Positions 49,983 to 61,316 of a DNA stretch of 64,000 nucleotides are shown in pieces. Source of the stretch: Centropus unirufus (Eukaryota > Chordata > Aves > Cuculiformes > Centropidae); contig VYZI01000260.1 in NCBI GenBank assembly GCA_013397695.1, positions 121,532-185,531 on the forward strand, read 5' to 3'. Position numbers and translations under genes: made by a program. The notes beneath the pieces were generated by a model. The model was not told the DNA's origin. It did no database searches and saw nothing but the letters and a program-made list of their open reading frames with translations. Numbering within the stretch: the stretch's first letter is position 1; each line of letters opens with the position of its first letter.

Positions 49983-50295
49983 ATGGCTCTGGTTTCCCTG
50001 CAAAAATACCTTGAAGACCAGAAAGATCTTCCCCCAGCAGTCCAAGAAGTTGGATATCAAGTTGGTGCTGACAGATAGCATACAGGACTGGACAGAATAT
50101 GATACATTAGTGTCTGCATACAAAGAGGTATGCAATGCAAACCATTATGCCAGTGTCACTTGTCAAAAATGTTCTATCTGTATGAAGCTCCACTGTACAG
50201 GCAAGCATCTGGTTTTTCAAAGCCTTCAGGCTGACAGCTTGGATCTACATATGAAGCTGATGGAAACCAAGTGCCAAGGCTCATCAGACAAATGA
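49983..50295 (+). other. Unrecognised overlapping frames beside the LTR
   Basis: Eight bases outside the LTR an ATG opens a 31-codon frame that begins MALVSLQKYLEDQKDLPP and stops at 50078. A second frame, open from 50011 to 50295 (94 codons), overlaps it in another phase and holds a cysteine cluster (TCQKCSICMKLHC) and a TGKHLVFQSLQ stretch. The two together would fit one frameshifted coding sequence, such as an exon or retrocopy remnant. I recognise no family, no splice sites and no poly-A tail. Both could be chance. Confidence 0.2.
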
Positions 50296-52014
50296 GATGA
50301 TGGTCTAAGGAATTGAGTCAACTCTTCAGGAATCATTTTCGTCTCTTCTACAAGATATACAATCCAGTGTAACTGCCTCTCCAGAACCGAATATAAAGTT
50401 TATATTGGCCAAGTGTCTTCATTAATTGCATTTGTTTGGTATTAGTGAAAGATCAAGAGGGAGAAACACAGCATGCCTGAGCTTAGAAGATACACAGAGC
50501 AGCAGTCAGTAATTGAGCATATAGATAAGCACTAGAAGAATTATAGTGTATAATAAAACATATATCATTCATTTAGCAGTATAAAAGCAGTAACCTTTCC
50601 TCTAATACCATCATAAGCTATGTGAAGCCTATTTCTTCTGTGACTTCACTTCCATATCCAGAGTTATAAGAAAATGTGATTAAGCACAATACATGATGGT
50701 GCACTTCTTCATCCCACTTCCAATTATTTCTGGTTCAATTTCATTGACATAAGGTAAAGTCCTGGTAGATGTAAGAGCTCATCATCAATGTCACTGCTGG
50801 GAAGTGAATTAAGATAATCTCATTCCCATTCTATGCTGTAACACTGTACAGAAGTCAGTGACTTATTACTACAGCCAATTTTTTCCCCACTAATCATCCT
50901 GCTCTACATCTTATTGACAAGTCATATCATTGTCAGTTAGGTGTCCCTGATTTTCCTGAAAGGTCTTAAACTTATTTTACACTTTAGGCTATTTGAATAG
51001 GAAACTATACATGCCCTGTGTTAGGTCCCTCTAAAAATGTCATAAAAGGTTCATAAATCCTGTTTTCTTCAAGTGAAGGTGAAATTGTTGTTTCAGAAAT
51101 CCATTTCACCAATTGATTTTATTTGACATTTATATTGTCTTAGGCTATGACAGTGGCTATTGGAAAATAATTGTCGGTATGTAGGAGAAAAGAGATGAAA
51201 GAGGGAGATAGAGACAAGAAAAGAGAGAGGGGTCACCGATTTTCATTCCCACAATGGTCCTCTGAGATGTCCTTCTGTTGTCAAGTTCCTTAAGGTGGTG
51301 GACATGTGTGTCAGGTCTCCTGGGAAGACACCTTTTATGTGGCAGTGTCTCTAGACTCTTCCTCCTTAATAGCATTGGAGGAGAGAGGAGGTATCTCGTG
51401 ATTAGCATCACAGGTGAGAGGAGGTGCAGTTCCACATGTCATGCAGGGGTGTCTGAAGACTCATGAGTGACTTTTGTGTTAGTTACCCTCAAAATGCTAG
51501 GGAGGGTGTTCATGGAGCAGTCAAGTGTGGCTTCTCCTCTGCTCTGATTGGCTGTTTTTGCTAAATCAGTCCTGGGAAGAAGCCCAACTTTCATCATGCT
51601 TTATTCTCAGGTGCAATCCCCATTGTCAGAGCAACGGAACCACACAACACAATGTTTAGAACACTCTAGCTGATCCAAGCCAAAAATGTTTGAGACATTC
51701 TAAGTGAAACTGTCACCCCCTATGATAGTGGAGAGATACTAAAACTAGGGTGGGGGAAAAAAACTCATTTCAGGTATCAAAATATCAGTTTGAAATCTTC
51801 CTTACACCAATCCCATCTGTTGTTTAATTTCCTCAATTAGGAAAAATGTAATCAAAAGCAGAAGCACCTTTCAAAGTGTAACCCGCAGTAAGAACTGTAA
51901 AGATATCAGGTTTCTAACTGGGGCTTCCTGCATGCAGAATATAATGAATTGAAGTGACCCTTAGATCATGTAATCCATTTCAGAACTACTACAGTACAAA
52001 TCTCCTTGCCACTG
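50296..52014. other. Intergenic DNA, possible old LTR-like patch
   Basis: No gene recognised. The stretch 51220-51700 is less AT-rich and has LTR-like words: a gctctgattggctg inverted CCAAT context, a gctttattctcagg stretch and a duplicated ggagagaggaggt/ggtgagaggaggt unit. TATA, polyadenylation and end signals are not arranged convincingly, so I do not call an element. Confidence 0.35.
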
Positions 52015-52126
52015 AGAATACTATTGCAACCTGATAGAGTGGAAGGTGTCCCTGCCCATGACAGGGGGCTAGGGGTGGAACTGAGGTCTCTTCCAAGCCA
52101 AACCATTCTATGATTCAATGATTCTA
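52015..52126 (+). mobile_element. CR1 LINE 3' terminus (plus)
   Basis: Only the last 110 bases or so of a CR1 are present: ggaaggtgtccctgcccatg, then gaggtctcttccaagccaaa and the tail ccattctatgattcaatgat. A typical severely 5'-truncated copy. Confidence 0.9.
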
Positions 52127-55100
52127 CTTCAGCCTATAGTCAGAAGTACCAACTTTAATCACTCCTTTTCTATGTGTTTTAGACACATCTCTGTTTCCAA
52201 TGCTACTTTTTCAGTCAGAGGCCTTCTGTATATTATTTTGCTAGGAGCTGTGCTAGAATGGTAGTCATGAGAACATATTTCAAATAAGCTGGTGATATTG
52301 AAGACTATGTACAGGTAATGGATGCTATCTAATGAATCCATGTAAATATCTTGGGTGACTGTAACAAGGCATTCAGTTCATTATATTTTCACTTTATGTT
52401 ACCGATTATCAAAATCTTTTGTTTGCAAGCAAGATCTTTTCTTTATATATATATATATATATCCACATGCATATACCCCCACAGTTAGCAACACAAGGAA
52501 ACATCTGTGATTAAAACAGAGGATTACAAGCTCCTCTTGCTCCCCAGAAAGCAGTTACATAAAAGCAGGAATTCCATTAGCACATCTGCATGAAGCATCG
52601 TTTACACCTATGCAGTGTCACATGTTGCACAGGAGAAAAGCTCCACGTGTACTAAAAGTACATAGCCTTTACTTTTCCTTTAACAATCAATGTATGGCTC
52701 AGTTTAAATTTGGAAACTTACTTTGGAGACTAAACATTTTCAGCAAACTGAGCATCTACCATCAGCACTCTTGATATGCACACAGGTATCTCAGATAATA
52801 TATAGCAGCAGGCTCTACACCTGGGAAAAGAATATTTTTAGGCAAGGGAAAGTAAGCAAACGATAGACCGCATTATTAAAGTCATCAATATCTGCACTCA
52901 AATTAACCATCATATATTAAGAACTAATAACTAGTTCATCCACAAAAATCCTGGTAAAATGCAGAGCCGAAACTATGCTTAGATGAGGATGGCCCCACTA
53001 AGCTGCTTGCTGCTGGCCTGAGACACATTGACACTGATTCAAACTATCAAAACCAAATGTCTCTGCCAGTCCGGGAAGCTAAGAAAGCCAGAGAGAAACA
53101 GGGGCTGCACATACAGCAACTACTTTCCATCAGAAGTAGGGGAAACCAGCATGAAAACAGCTCTGTTCAACTCAGACTATTTTTTTTTTTGGCTTTGCAT
53201 GGAATTCTCTGTAGAAAATAAGCAGTGAAACAATTTTATATTTTTTTATTTATTTTTACCAGGAAAAATGCATTAAGAACATAAAGTAGATATGAAGAAG
53301 GTTTTCTCTCTTTTATCAAACATCTCATTTAAATTCTGAAGCACAGCAGACCTTCATTAAAATTCAATTGTTGCTAGGAGTTTCAGTGACAGAACTGTCA
53401 CAGCTGAAGATAGGGACACTCCTAGTGAGGTGGTCTAAGCTACACTGAAGATTCTTGCTCTCAGAAACACAGAGTTTGATCAGATATTTTTTTTTCTTCT
53501 GCCTATTACACCGAGCATTGGGAAAATAGATTTGTGATTAAACTGGACAGCCTTTCAAGCTAAGACTCCTTGCATATTCAGATCTCTTGGGAACAAAAGC
53601 CACAGTAAGCACAAAAAGATCCACAGGACTACTCAAATAGCAGGAAAGACATAGACAGTAATACCATGGGCACAAAGGTGGTAAACAAAGTAGAGAGAAG
53701 AACTAAGAAAAGAAAGAATACAAAGAAGTTTATATAGCAGCACTAAGCCCTGACAGAGTCCTTCCATCTTATTTTTCTCCCTCCATAGCCTTTACCTTTC
53801 TCTTTGTCTGCGATTTCTATCTGTTCTCCTGAGAGTCAGATTCCTGCTACTAGTTAGGCTCATTAGGATATCTCGCAAGGCTCTGCCACTGCCCAATTAA
53901 ACTAGTTGCTTGATTGCAGACAGAAATGAAAGTGATTTTTTCTGTCTGAACTCTCCACAAGGATCGCAAAAATGATCTCACTGTGTAAAGCAGAGAGAGT
54001 GTTAACTGCTTAGGTGCTAGGCATGGTACTAGCTCAAAAAACAATCCTCTTTGGAAAAGAAACTGCTTAATGTATATATAGCTACTCTTAATTGATGTTA
54101 TTTATTCCTACCTTTAGTGCCATCTTGAAAAATGTCAGAAGTTCTTTGTACCACCACCATCTGTTATGCAAATTAAATAAATAAATGAACAATAAATAAA
54201 TAAGGAAGGAAAGCAGCCATAATTACTGCCTTTCTTGGCACTGCAAAAGACCACACCGGACATTGATTTGTGCATTTCTAATAATTTTTACATTATTTTA
54301 ATCGCATTATATGTTAACTGATGAAAGTCAAACTTCATCCAAAATATAACGAAATAAATACAAATCATCCCAAATAACAAGTCTCCTGCAACTGAAGTAA
54401 AAATCAGGGCTAAGAAAATGAATATTAATATTGATATGGCACTTTCTAAAATAGTAAATGTCAGAAGCGCTACAAAGTGCATTTAAATGGACACGTATTT
54501 TGCCATCCCAGCCAAAATAAAGGTATATCAAAACTGCTGGAGATTATCATTAAAATTTAATGATGAAAATTTCAGCACCACAGGTTTCCAATAAGCTGGA
54601 GTTTTTGACTGGAAAAGATTTGAAAAGACATATTATGAATGACAGCTTTGAGAATCCTTATTCTCAAACATTTTGCACCTTTGTCATTTTTCCTCTGTTC
54701 GGTGCAAAATTCATAATGTCAAAGAGAACGAACACATAAGACATGATTAGATAAAATGACTGTGCTTAAATGGCTAGACATGTTTTGTAATCTAATTTCT
54801 TCCACTTCTCAGGTAGAATTTCTATTATTATCAGAAAATTGAAAAGATTAAGTTACTTTTAAGTAAATAGAACTCATCAGCCCTAAAGTAATTATGTTTA
54901 GGCCTATTTCTGGGCTTTGATGAAATTTATTCTTACTGCTTTTCTTCGGTTATTTCATGATCAATTCCATTGTATAATAAGAGAACAATTAAAAATGTAA
55001 TTAAAAACTAAAGAAAATATTTCTAATTCAGAACTGCATGGCAACAGCTCTATCATATACAACCAAACTCTGATCCAGATCTTATTAAAATCTTGAAAGC

Positions 55101-55801
55101 TCAGCACCTTAAAGAATATTTAAAGGAATGTCCACATCTTACTTTTTTAGGTATTACCAGTGCCAAATTAATTAATGTTTTAAGTATTTTACTTGATAAG
55201 AAATTCATCAAAATTCTAGAACTGTAAAACACACAAGTGCTGCTAGATGAGACTTCAAAATCACAGATCCAGCTTTTCCAGTAATAAAAGACAATCTGAA
55301 AAATGTTACTGTAGATTTGGAGTTGATATTTGTCAAAATTTAAAAGTTATATCAGATTTTCAGAAGGTATTCTGATTACTATCTTCCATATTGAAAAAGA
55401 ATTATAAAAGACCTTTATAAAAAATAGTTGATAATCAGAGCAGTAGTTGCATATATAATGACGTGTTATTGATATGCACATTGCTGAATTTTTATCACTG
55501 AATGGAGACTAGAAGGAATGTAATAGCATTTATCCTAAACTTGGAGCTGGCACTGGAAGTAGGGGATATTACTTCATTTTCCATCTTTAGTACAGATGAT
55601 CTATGCCCCATAGAGAGAGAGTCATACATCTCTGTCCATCTTTTTTGAATGCAAGAATTTAAGTGTCTATTAGTTTTTCCTACCTGTAGTCCTAAAGAGC
55701 TGACTTTTCGACATGATAGTGATCACCAAGGTAATTAACAATTGCTGTATAGAAAGGCCACAACTCACCTACCTCTTCCTATGTAAATCATGTCATACCA
55801 G
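52127..55801. other. AT-rich intergenic DNA, nothing recognised
   Basis: No gene or repeat family recognised. A (TA)n microsatellite lies at 52444-52462 and an aaataaat-rich patch near 54170-54205. Frames are at most 67 codons. Confidence 0.5.
52444..52462. repeat. (TA)n microsatellite
   Basis: About nine alternating ta units with no interruption. Confidence 0.9.
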
Positions 55802-56040
55802 TGTTGGTGGTGAAAGGAGATCCTACCTGCTGGGCCAAGTGGACATGACAGGTGACTCAGGATTGACCGACTAAGTATTCCATGCCATAGATGTCATACT
55901 CAGCATAAAAGCCCAGAGAGCACGACGATTGCTCTCTTCTTTGACAGGTGATGTTCAGGTAGGACTGACCATTCACCTGTCTCTCTGCTCCTGAATCCAT
56001 TCATGTGTTTCTAAATCCAGTTCCTGAGTCTCCCACGACA
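55802..56040 (+). mobile_element. Eroded avian ERVL-type LTR (plus)
   Basis: The order of words follows common avian ERVL LTRs: ggacatgacaggtgactcag, gattgaccgactaagtattc, catgccatagatgtcatact, cagcataaaagccc (TATA-type box at 55904-55911), and an end at cccacgaca. If it starts at tgttggtggtg (55802) it has TG...CA ends and about 239 bases, shorter than usual, so internal deletion is likely. No target-site duplication is evident. A CR1 scrap follows within 20 bases. Confidence 0.55.
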
Positions 56041-56054
56041 TTCTTTCTGCTAAA

Positions 56055-56230
56055 TTGGAGATATATAGGTTCGATGAATGGACTATTTGATGAATAAGGA
56101 ATTTGCTGGATAGCCATGTCCAAAGAGATACAGTTAACAGCTCAGTGTCCAAATAGAAAATTTATGTCCCTCAGGGGTCTGTATTGGGACCATTACTATT
56201 TAATAGCTTCGTTAGTGACATATATTCCTC
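56055..56230 (+). mobile_element. CR1 LINE fragment, reverse-transcriptase palm (plus)
   Basis: The readable segment VPQGSVLGPLLFN (56166-56205) is the strongly conserved motif that follows the YLDFxKAFD region in CR1 and related LINE reverse transcriptases. Upstream words (tttgctggatagccatgtcc, aacagctcagtgtccaaata) are also in CR1 order. Both ends are truncated. Confidence 0.85.
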
Positions 56231-56238
56231 AGGAGCAA

Positions 56239-56266
56239 TTATTAATTAATAATTAATTAATTAATA
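56239..56266. repeat. AATT/TTAA low-complexity tract
   Basis: Overlapping attaattaat units directly after the CR1 scrap; a simple sequence. Confidence 0.8.
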
Positions 56267-58519
56267 TCTTCAGACTATCAAAAAACTTTATCAAGTCAAC
56301 AGATCCATAATATACTAAAGTTGTTTGAAGAAGAGTAATACAATATCAACTGAAATATATTTTTTTATCATCAAGGATTACTTGATTGTCTCTGGGTCTA
56401 TCTGCATTTGTAGTAGCATTATCATCATGTTACCTCTGAATTTAATTTATTTCTCTTTTCTGTTCTTTACACTGTTATCAAAAAGATATACTCTATATGC
56501 AGCTGTGAGACAACACTGAAATGCATTTTACCACAGGCTGACTGAAGTGACTGAAACAAACTAATGTGCTTAGATGGTTGTAGAAAAAGTGTAGTAAAGT
56601 TATACATACCTGATTTCAGAAAGCTTTTTGGCCTAATAATTTCCAAAATCACACTGCTTTTAGCCATCTATTCCCATAAACATACGGATACTTTTGATTA
56701 ACCCACCAGGTTCAGAACTTTTTATGTAATTTTACATGTCGGGGATGGATAATGGCTACTGAAGCTAAGCCTGTATGCAAGAGATGAGGCTTAGAGGGTA
56801 TAAATCCATACCACAAAATCCTACTCAAGACCCTAATTAATGTGGAATAAACATGTATAATAGAGATTCAAATTAGAGCAAATGATTTCTATTCATAACA
56901 GTCTAAAGGAATCTGATCACTTAGGTCCTTGGCCATACTGTCAGCTCCTGATATCCACTTAGACTAGGATTCTAGTTCCAGCATGAGTGCAGTAATATTG
57001 TACTCTGTGTTAGGTTATTCTACCATCATCAACTTTGGGAAGGATAGCTTACAGAACCAGTATGACAGCAATTGATGCCAGTCACCCTGGCATTTCTTAC
57101 TCTCTACGGCTTACTCCACATTCCAGGGTGTTGCTAAAAAAATACAGTGCTCTGAGTACCTTCCTGATCCTGTTTACCATATGTCAGTTGAAGCAGACTT
57201 TAGCACTGCCTTATCATGTCTTCTATCTACCAATGTTTTGATGTCAGGTTGATTCTGTCTGAAATATTCCAGTACATACCATTATCTTCTCACAAATAGA
57301 GGCTCAGGTTCTGAAAACTCCTGGGTGCCTTCAGTTTCTCGTGTTTACTTTAAGTGAAGTTCAGAAAGTACTAAGCTTTTCTAGGATATCTGGGTTCAAC
57401 TAACCAGGCCAATTGTCTATCCATAACAATATGCGTTGACAGGTGCCATAAATTTTATTAGAAAATCCTTGCCTGACAGCTTTGTTAAACAGATATGCTG
57501 ATGGTGTAGGGAAGATTTTTATAGATATATTTATTCAAAATTTGTGTAAACAAATAAAATAGACTATTCAGCTGTACTGAAATTTATGCAAAAGGCATAA
57601 GTAGTGTGTTGTGTGCTTGGAAATATAATAGAGCAATTTACAAACAGCAGAGTATGCACAAATATTAGCTTGAAAGGTCCAAGAATTTTCATTCTTTCTA
57701 CAGTTAGAGAGACATACTGTATAAAATAGTAAGTTACACAGCAGCAGAACATTGTTTGATTAAAAAGTCAGATCTAGAAGCAAACAGATCCCAACCTTTT
57801 TCTCTCCCCAGCTCAGTTTCATGTTATACCCATCATTAAGGCACAGAATGAATTTATCATGACTATTCTACCAAAATAGCAAATATCGCCATACTAATAT
57901 CCTTTGATGGTACAGAGGTTCATTAAAAGCCTTTTATTAAAATTTATGTAATATGAGTGATTATGAATCTGAGTAACTTCTAAAAATTCTCTTGTAAAAC
58001 AAAAAAAAAATCAGGGTTTGACTCTACTATGTGTTCAGAAATCTATGTATATTTTGTTCTGTGCCCACTTATCTTTCACATTATAACAACTTAGATTGAA
58101 AGTATACCTACCTGCTGTTTTAATATGAGGGTCCTACACAATAAAAAAGGAGACTAACCCTATAGCTCAATAGCCAAGAGCAGGAGGGTAGAGACAAAGG
58201 GGTGGTTAAAGAATATGTTCTAATCTGTCACAGTGAGATAAGGCTCAAGTCAATGCTTCACTTAGTATGAATCAACACGTGTTCAAATATAGACATTTTC
58301 TTACTTTACATCAGAAAATGTCAGTGTGCAAGGTTGATCAGTGAGTTAATATCAAGATCATGCACTAAACCACAACACTTTGTCTATGAAGTAGTTTTTA
58401 GCTAATAACATCACTTTTATTGAGCGCTTACCAACATGGGTCCCTGAGATTTATTCCTCTTCCCAAAGATCAAGTCAACACTCAAATGAACCCATTTTTT
58501 GTTGGTAGAAGTTATGAAA
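56267..58519. other. AT-rich intergenic DNA, nothing recognised
   Basis: No repeat family or exon recognised. Frames are at most 68 codons. A poly-A run lies near 58003-58011. Confidence 0.5.
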
Positions 58520-58830
58520 GCAAAATGGAGTACCTCACCCTTCTCCTCATCTGTTGATACAACGTCACAATTTTTTTCATCATTTCAGTTGTGCTTCCTT
58601 TATTATTTCTTTTCTGATTATCATACCTGTAGAAGCCTTTCTTATTAGTCTTCACTTCTCTTGCCAAATTCAGCTCCACCTGCACCTTAGTCTTTTTTAC
58701 CCTATCCCTACACAACTGGACAACATCCTTATATTCTTACCAGGTTACCTGTCACTGTTTGTACTGCCTGTGCAGTAGCGTCTTGCCCTTCAGTATGATC
58801 CTCACATCTCAACTCAGCCACACTGGTCTC
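58520..58830 (-). mobile_element. CR1 LINE fragment, ORF2 linker between endonuclease and reverse transcriptase (minus)
   Basis: On the minus strand a 67-codon frame (58715-58512) reads LAREVKTNKKGFYRYDNQKR, the lysine-rich linker that separates the endonuclease and reverse-transcriptase domains of CR1 ORF2. The upstream wording on the same strand (a W/YKD-type segment at 58720-58760) continues the match out of frame. It lies back to back with a plus-strand CR1 3' end starting near 58845. Confidence 0.75.
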
Positions 58831-58844
58831 TTCCCTTCCCTACC

Positions 58845-59365
58845 CTATCATAGACCCTACCTGCAGTATTGTATTCAGGTCTGGAGTTCTCAGCACAAGA
58901 AGGACATGGATCTGTTGGAGTGAGTCCAGAAGAGGCTTTATGACCGTATGTGTGCAGACTGAGACAGTTGGATTTATTTAGCCTAAAGAAGAGCAGGCTT
59001 CTGGGAGACATTCTAGCAACCTTCCAGTACTTAAAGGGGGCCTACAGGAAAGATAAGGTGGGGCTCCTTATATCAGGCAGCACAGGGATAGGACAAGGAA
59101 TAATGGGTTTAAGCTGAAAGAGGTTAGATTTAAATTACTTATTTAGGAAGAAATGTTTCCTGTGAGGGTGGTGAGGTGCTGCAACAGGTTGCCTAGAGAA
59201 GTCATGGATGTCCCATCCCTGGAGTTGCTCAAGGCCAGATTGGATAGGGTTTTGAGCAACTTGATCTATAGGTGTCTGAGCACATGGCAGGAGTGGAGGA
59301 GGTGGAACTCAATCATTAAGGTCTCTTCTAACCCAAACCTTTCTATAATTTGTAACAGTATCAGA
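58845..59365 (+). mobile_element. CR1 LINE 3' end (plus)
   Basis: About 520 bases running from the end of ORF2 to the terminus. Words in order: tgcagtattgtattcaggtc, ggatctgttggagtgagtcc, ataggacaaggaataatggg, gtcatggatgtcccatccct, and the tail aacccaaacctttctataat. A late frame reads CCNRLPREVMDVPSLELLKA, a common CR1 3'-end reading. Stops and frameshifts make it dead. It differs in wording from the copy at 2850-3410, so it belongs to another CR1 subfamily. Confidence 0.92.
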
Positions 59366-60744
59366 AAATGGGATCAAGAGGAGAAATTTTAAAATATAAC
59401 ATCACTATCATATAAAGATGTTTGGTTTTTTTACATGAAAATCTACCTTGATCCCAGAATGAGTAAGCTCTTTATTATAGGCAGAACATTCTGTATTAAA
59501 TAGTTACACACGTGAACTGCCCTGCTGGTTTCAGGTATGCTGGACTATGTTTCACTGTTGATGTGAATGTTTTTCTGGCATGCCAGTGGTAGGACATGAT
59601 GAGAAAATAGAAGGGGTTTACCCGAGGATTTAACATTTGAGGTATGATTCTTCTCTAAGATGAATGCACATAGCAGGTTGTCTCCAATGCTCTGCTCTTC
59701 TTAGTAAAAAAACAAAAAAACAACCAAACAAATTTATCACCAAAATTTCAGAGCATCTGAGTAAACATAGAGACAAAGATACACAGTGGAGTTTTGAAAG
59801 AATAATGTCGGTAACATTAAATTTGTTACATAGAATGAAGATGCAAAAGTTTCTATTTTCTTCTTTGTTTCCTTTATCTATGCTGTGAATTAAGATACAT
59901 AGTTACATTTAGTTCACTGGTGTTTAGCTTTACAGTCCTTTCTTTATCTATTAAGTAATAGGTTTTGTTTTAAAAGAATTTAGGTGACAATATTTTAAAG
60001 AAAGATTTCAACATCCATGTTTTGATTTAAGTACAATTTTAATTATCTGGAAGTTTGGGTATTTTTTTGTTTAATATTATATTTAATAATTTTAAATAGT
60101 ATTTTATTCCCTCCTGTTTGTTTGGGGTTTTCTTCACGGTCAATTTACTGGAGAGTTCATTGTGTGCAACATAGTAGAACTAAACTATTCATTTTCATTC
60201 TGTCCTATTACCCTGCTTGTCCAAAACAGTAGAAGAGATGTCTCCCATGACTTGTTTTTCTGCCCACAGAAGAAAAATAGGGAAACATGAAGCTCTTCTT
60301 AGAACAAGATTTATATTGTAATTTTCCTGAACCAGGGACACAGACAATAATTTTGGAGAAGAAAAGAACTGCTTGTCCTATTGATGGTGAGAATTTTTTC
60401 TCACCTGCAACAGGTAATGGTTATGCAAAGACAGTAATGACCTACACATTCTGATGTGCATGTGCTTTGTACAGCACAAGATTCTGGCAGCAACCTAGGC
60501 ACAGCCTGTATAGCTGAGAGGTTTAGGAAGACACACAGTTGTCTGACAGCCAAGTCACTCTGATCCTATGGATGTTGAAATGGCATGTGAAATGTCTATA
60601 GTGGTATGGTGAAATGTTAAATGTGTAAAAAGATTCTTGATGTGGGAAATCATTGCAGAGAAAACAAAGGCAAACAATATAGGAATAAGATCCTGTAGAA
60701 AATAATAATGATGTTACTGGTTTTCTCTAGTATTGATCTCCTTC
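59366..60744. other. AT-rich intergenic DNA, nothing recognised
   Basis: No repeat family or exon recognised. A CAAA-rich stretch lies near 59705-59730. Confidence 0.5.
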
Positions 60745-61316
60745 ACAGAATAGTTTCAGTCGGAAAAGACCTTTAAGATCATTAAGTCCAACCATCAATC
60801 CACACTGCAAAGTCCATCACTGGACCATGTCCTCAAGTATGACATCTACTTGTCTTTTAAACACCTCCAGGGATGGAGACTCAACCGCCTCCCTCAGCAG
60901 TCTATTCCAATGCCTGACAACCCTTTCAGTAAAGAAATTCCTCCTAGTATCCAACTATACCTCCCCTGGTGGATCTTGAGGCCGTTTGCCCTTGTCCTGT
61001 CACTAGCTACCAGGGAGAACAGACAACACCCACCTCACCCCAACCTCCTTTCTGGTAGTTGTAGAGAATAAAAAGGTCTCCCCCTCCATCTTTTTTCCAG
61101 GCAAAACAGCCCCAGCTCTCTCAGCTGCTCCTTATAAGGCTTGTGCTCTAAACCCTTCACCAGCTTTGTTACCCTTCTCTGGACATGCTCCAGCATTTCC
61201 ATGTGCTCCTTGTAGTGAGGGGCCCAAAACTGAACACAGCATTTGAGGCACAACCCTAACAGTATTGAAAACAGAGGAAGGATAACTGCCCTAGTCCTGC
61301 TGGCCTATGTTCTTCT
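60745..61316 (-). mobile_element. CR1 LINE 3' end, the best preserved in the window (minus)
   Basis: From the tail (cagtcggaaaagacctttaa, gatcattaagtccaaccatc) the reverse complement of a CR1 3' region runs for about 570 bases without large gaps. Its ORF2 end is still readable on the minus strand as FWAPHYKEHMEMLEHVQRRV, then a frame that stays open for 72 codons. The low divergence of the repeat words suggests it is one of the younger CR1 copies here. Confidence 0.93.
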
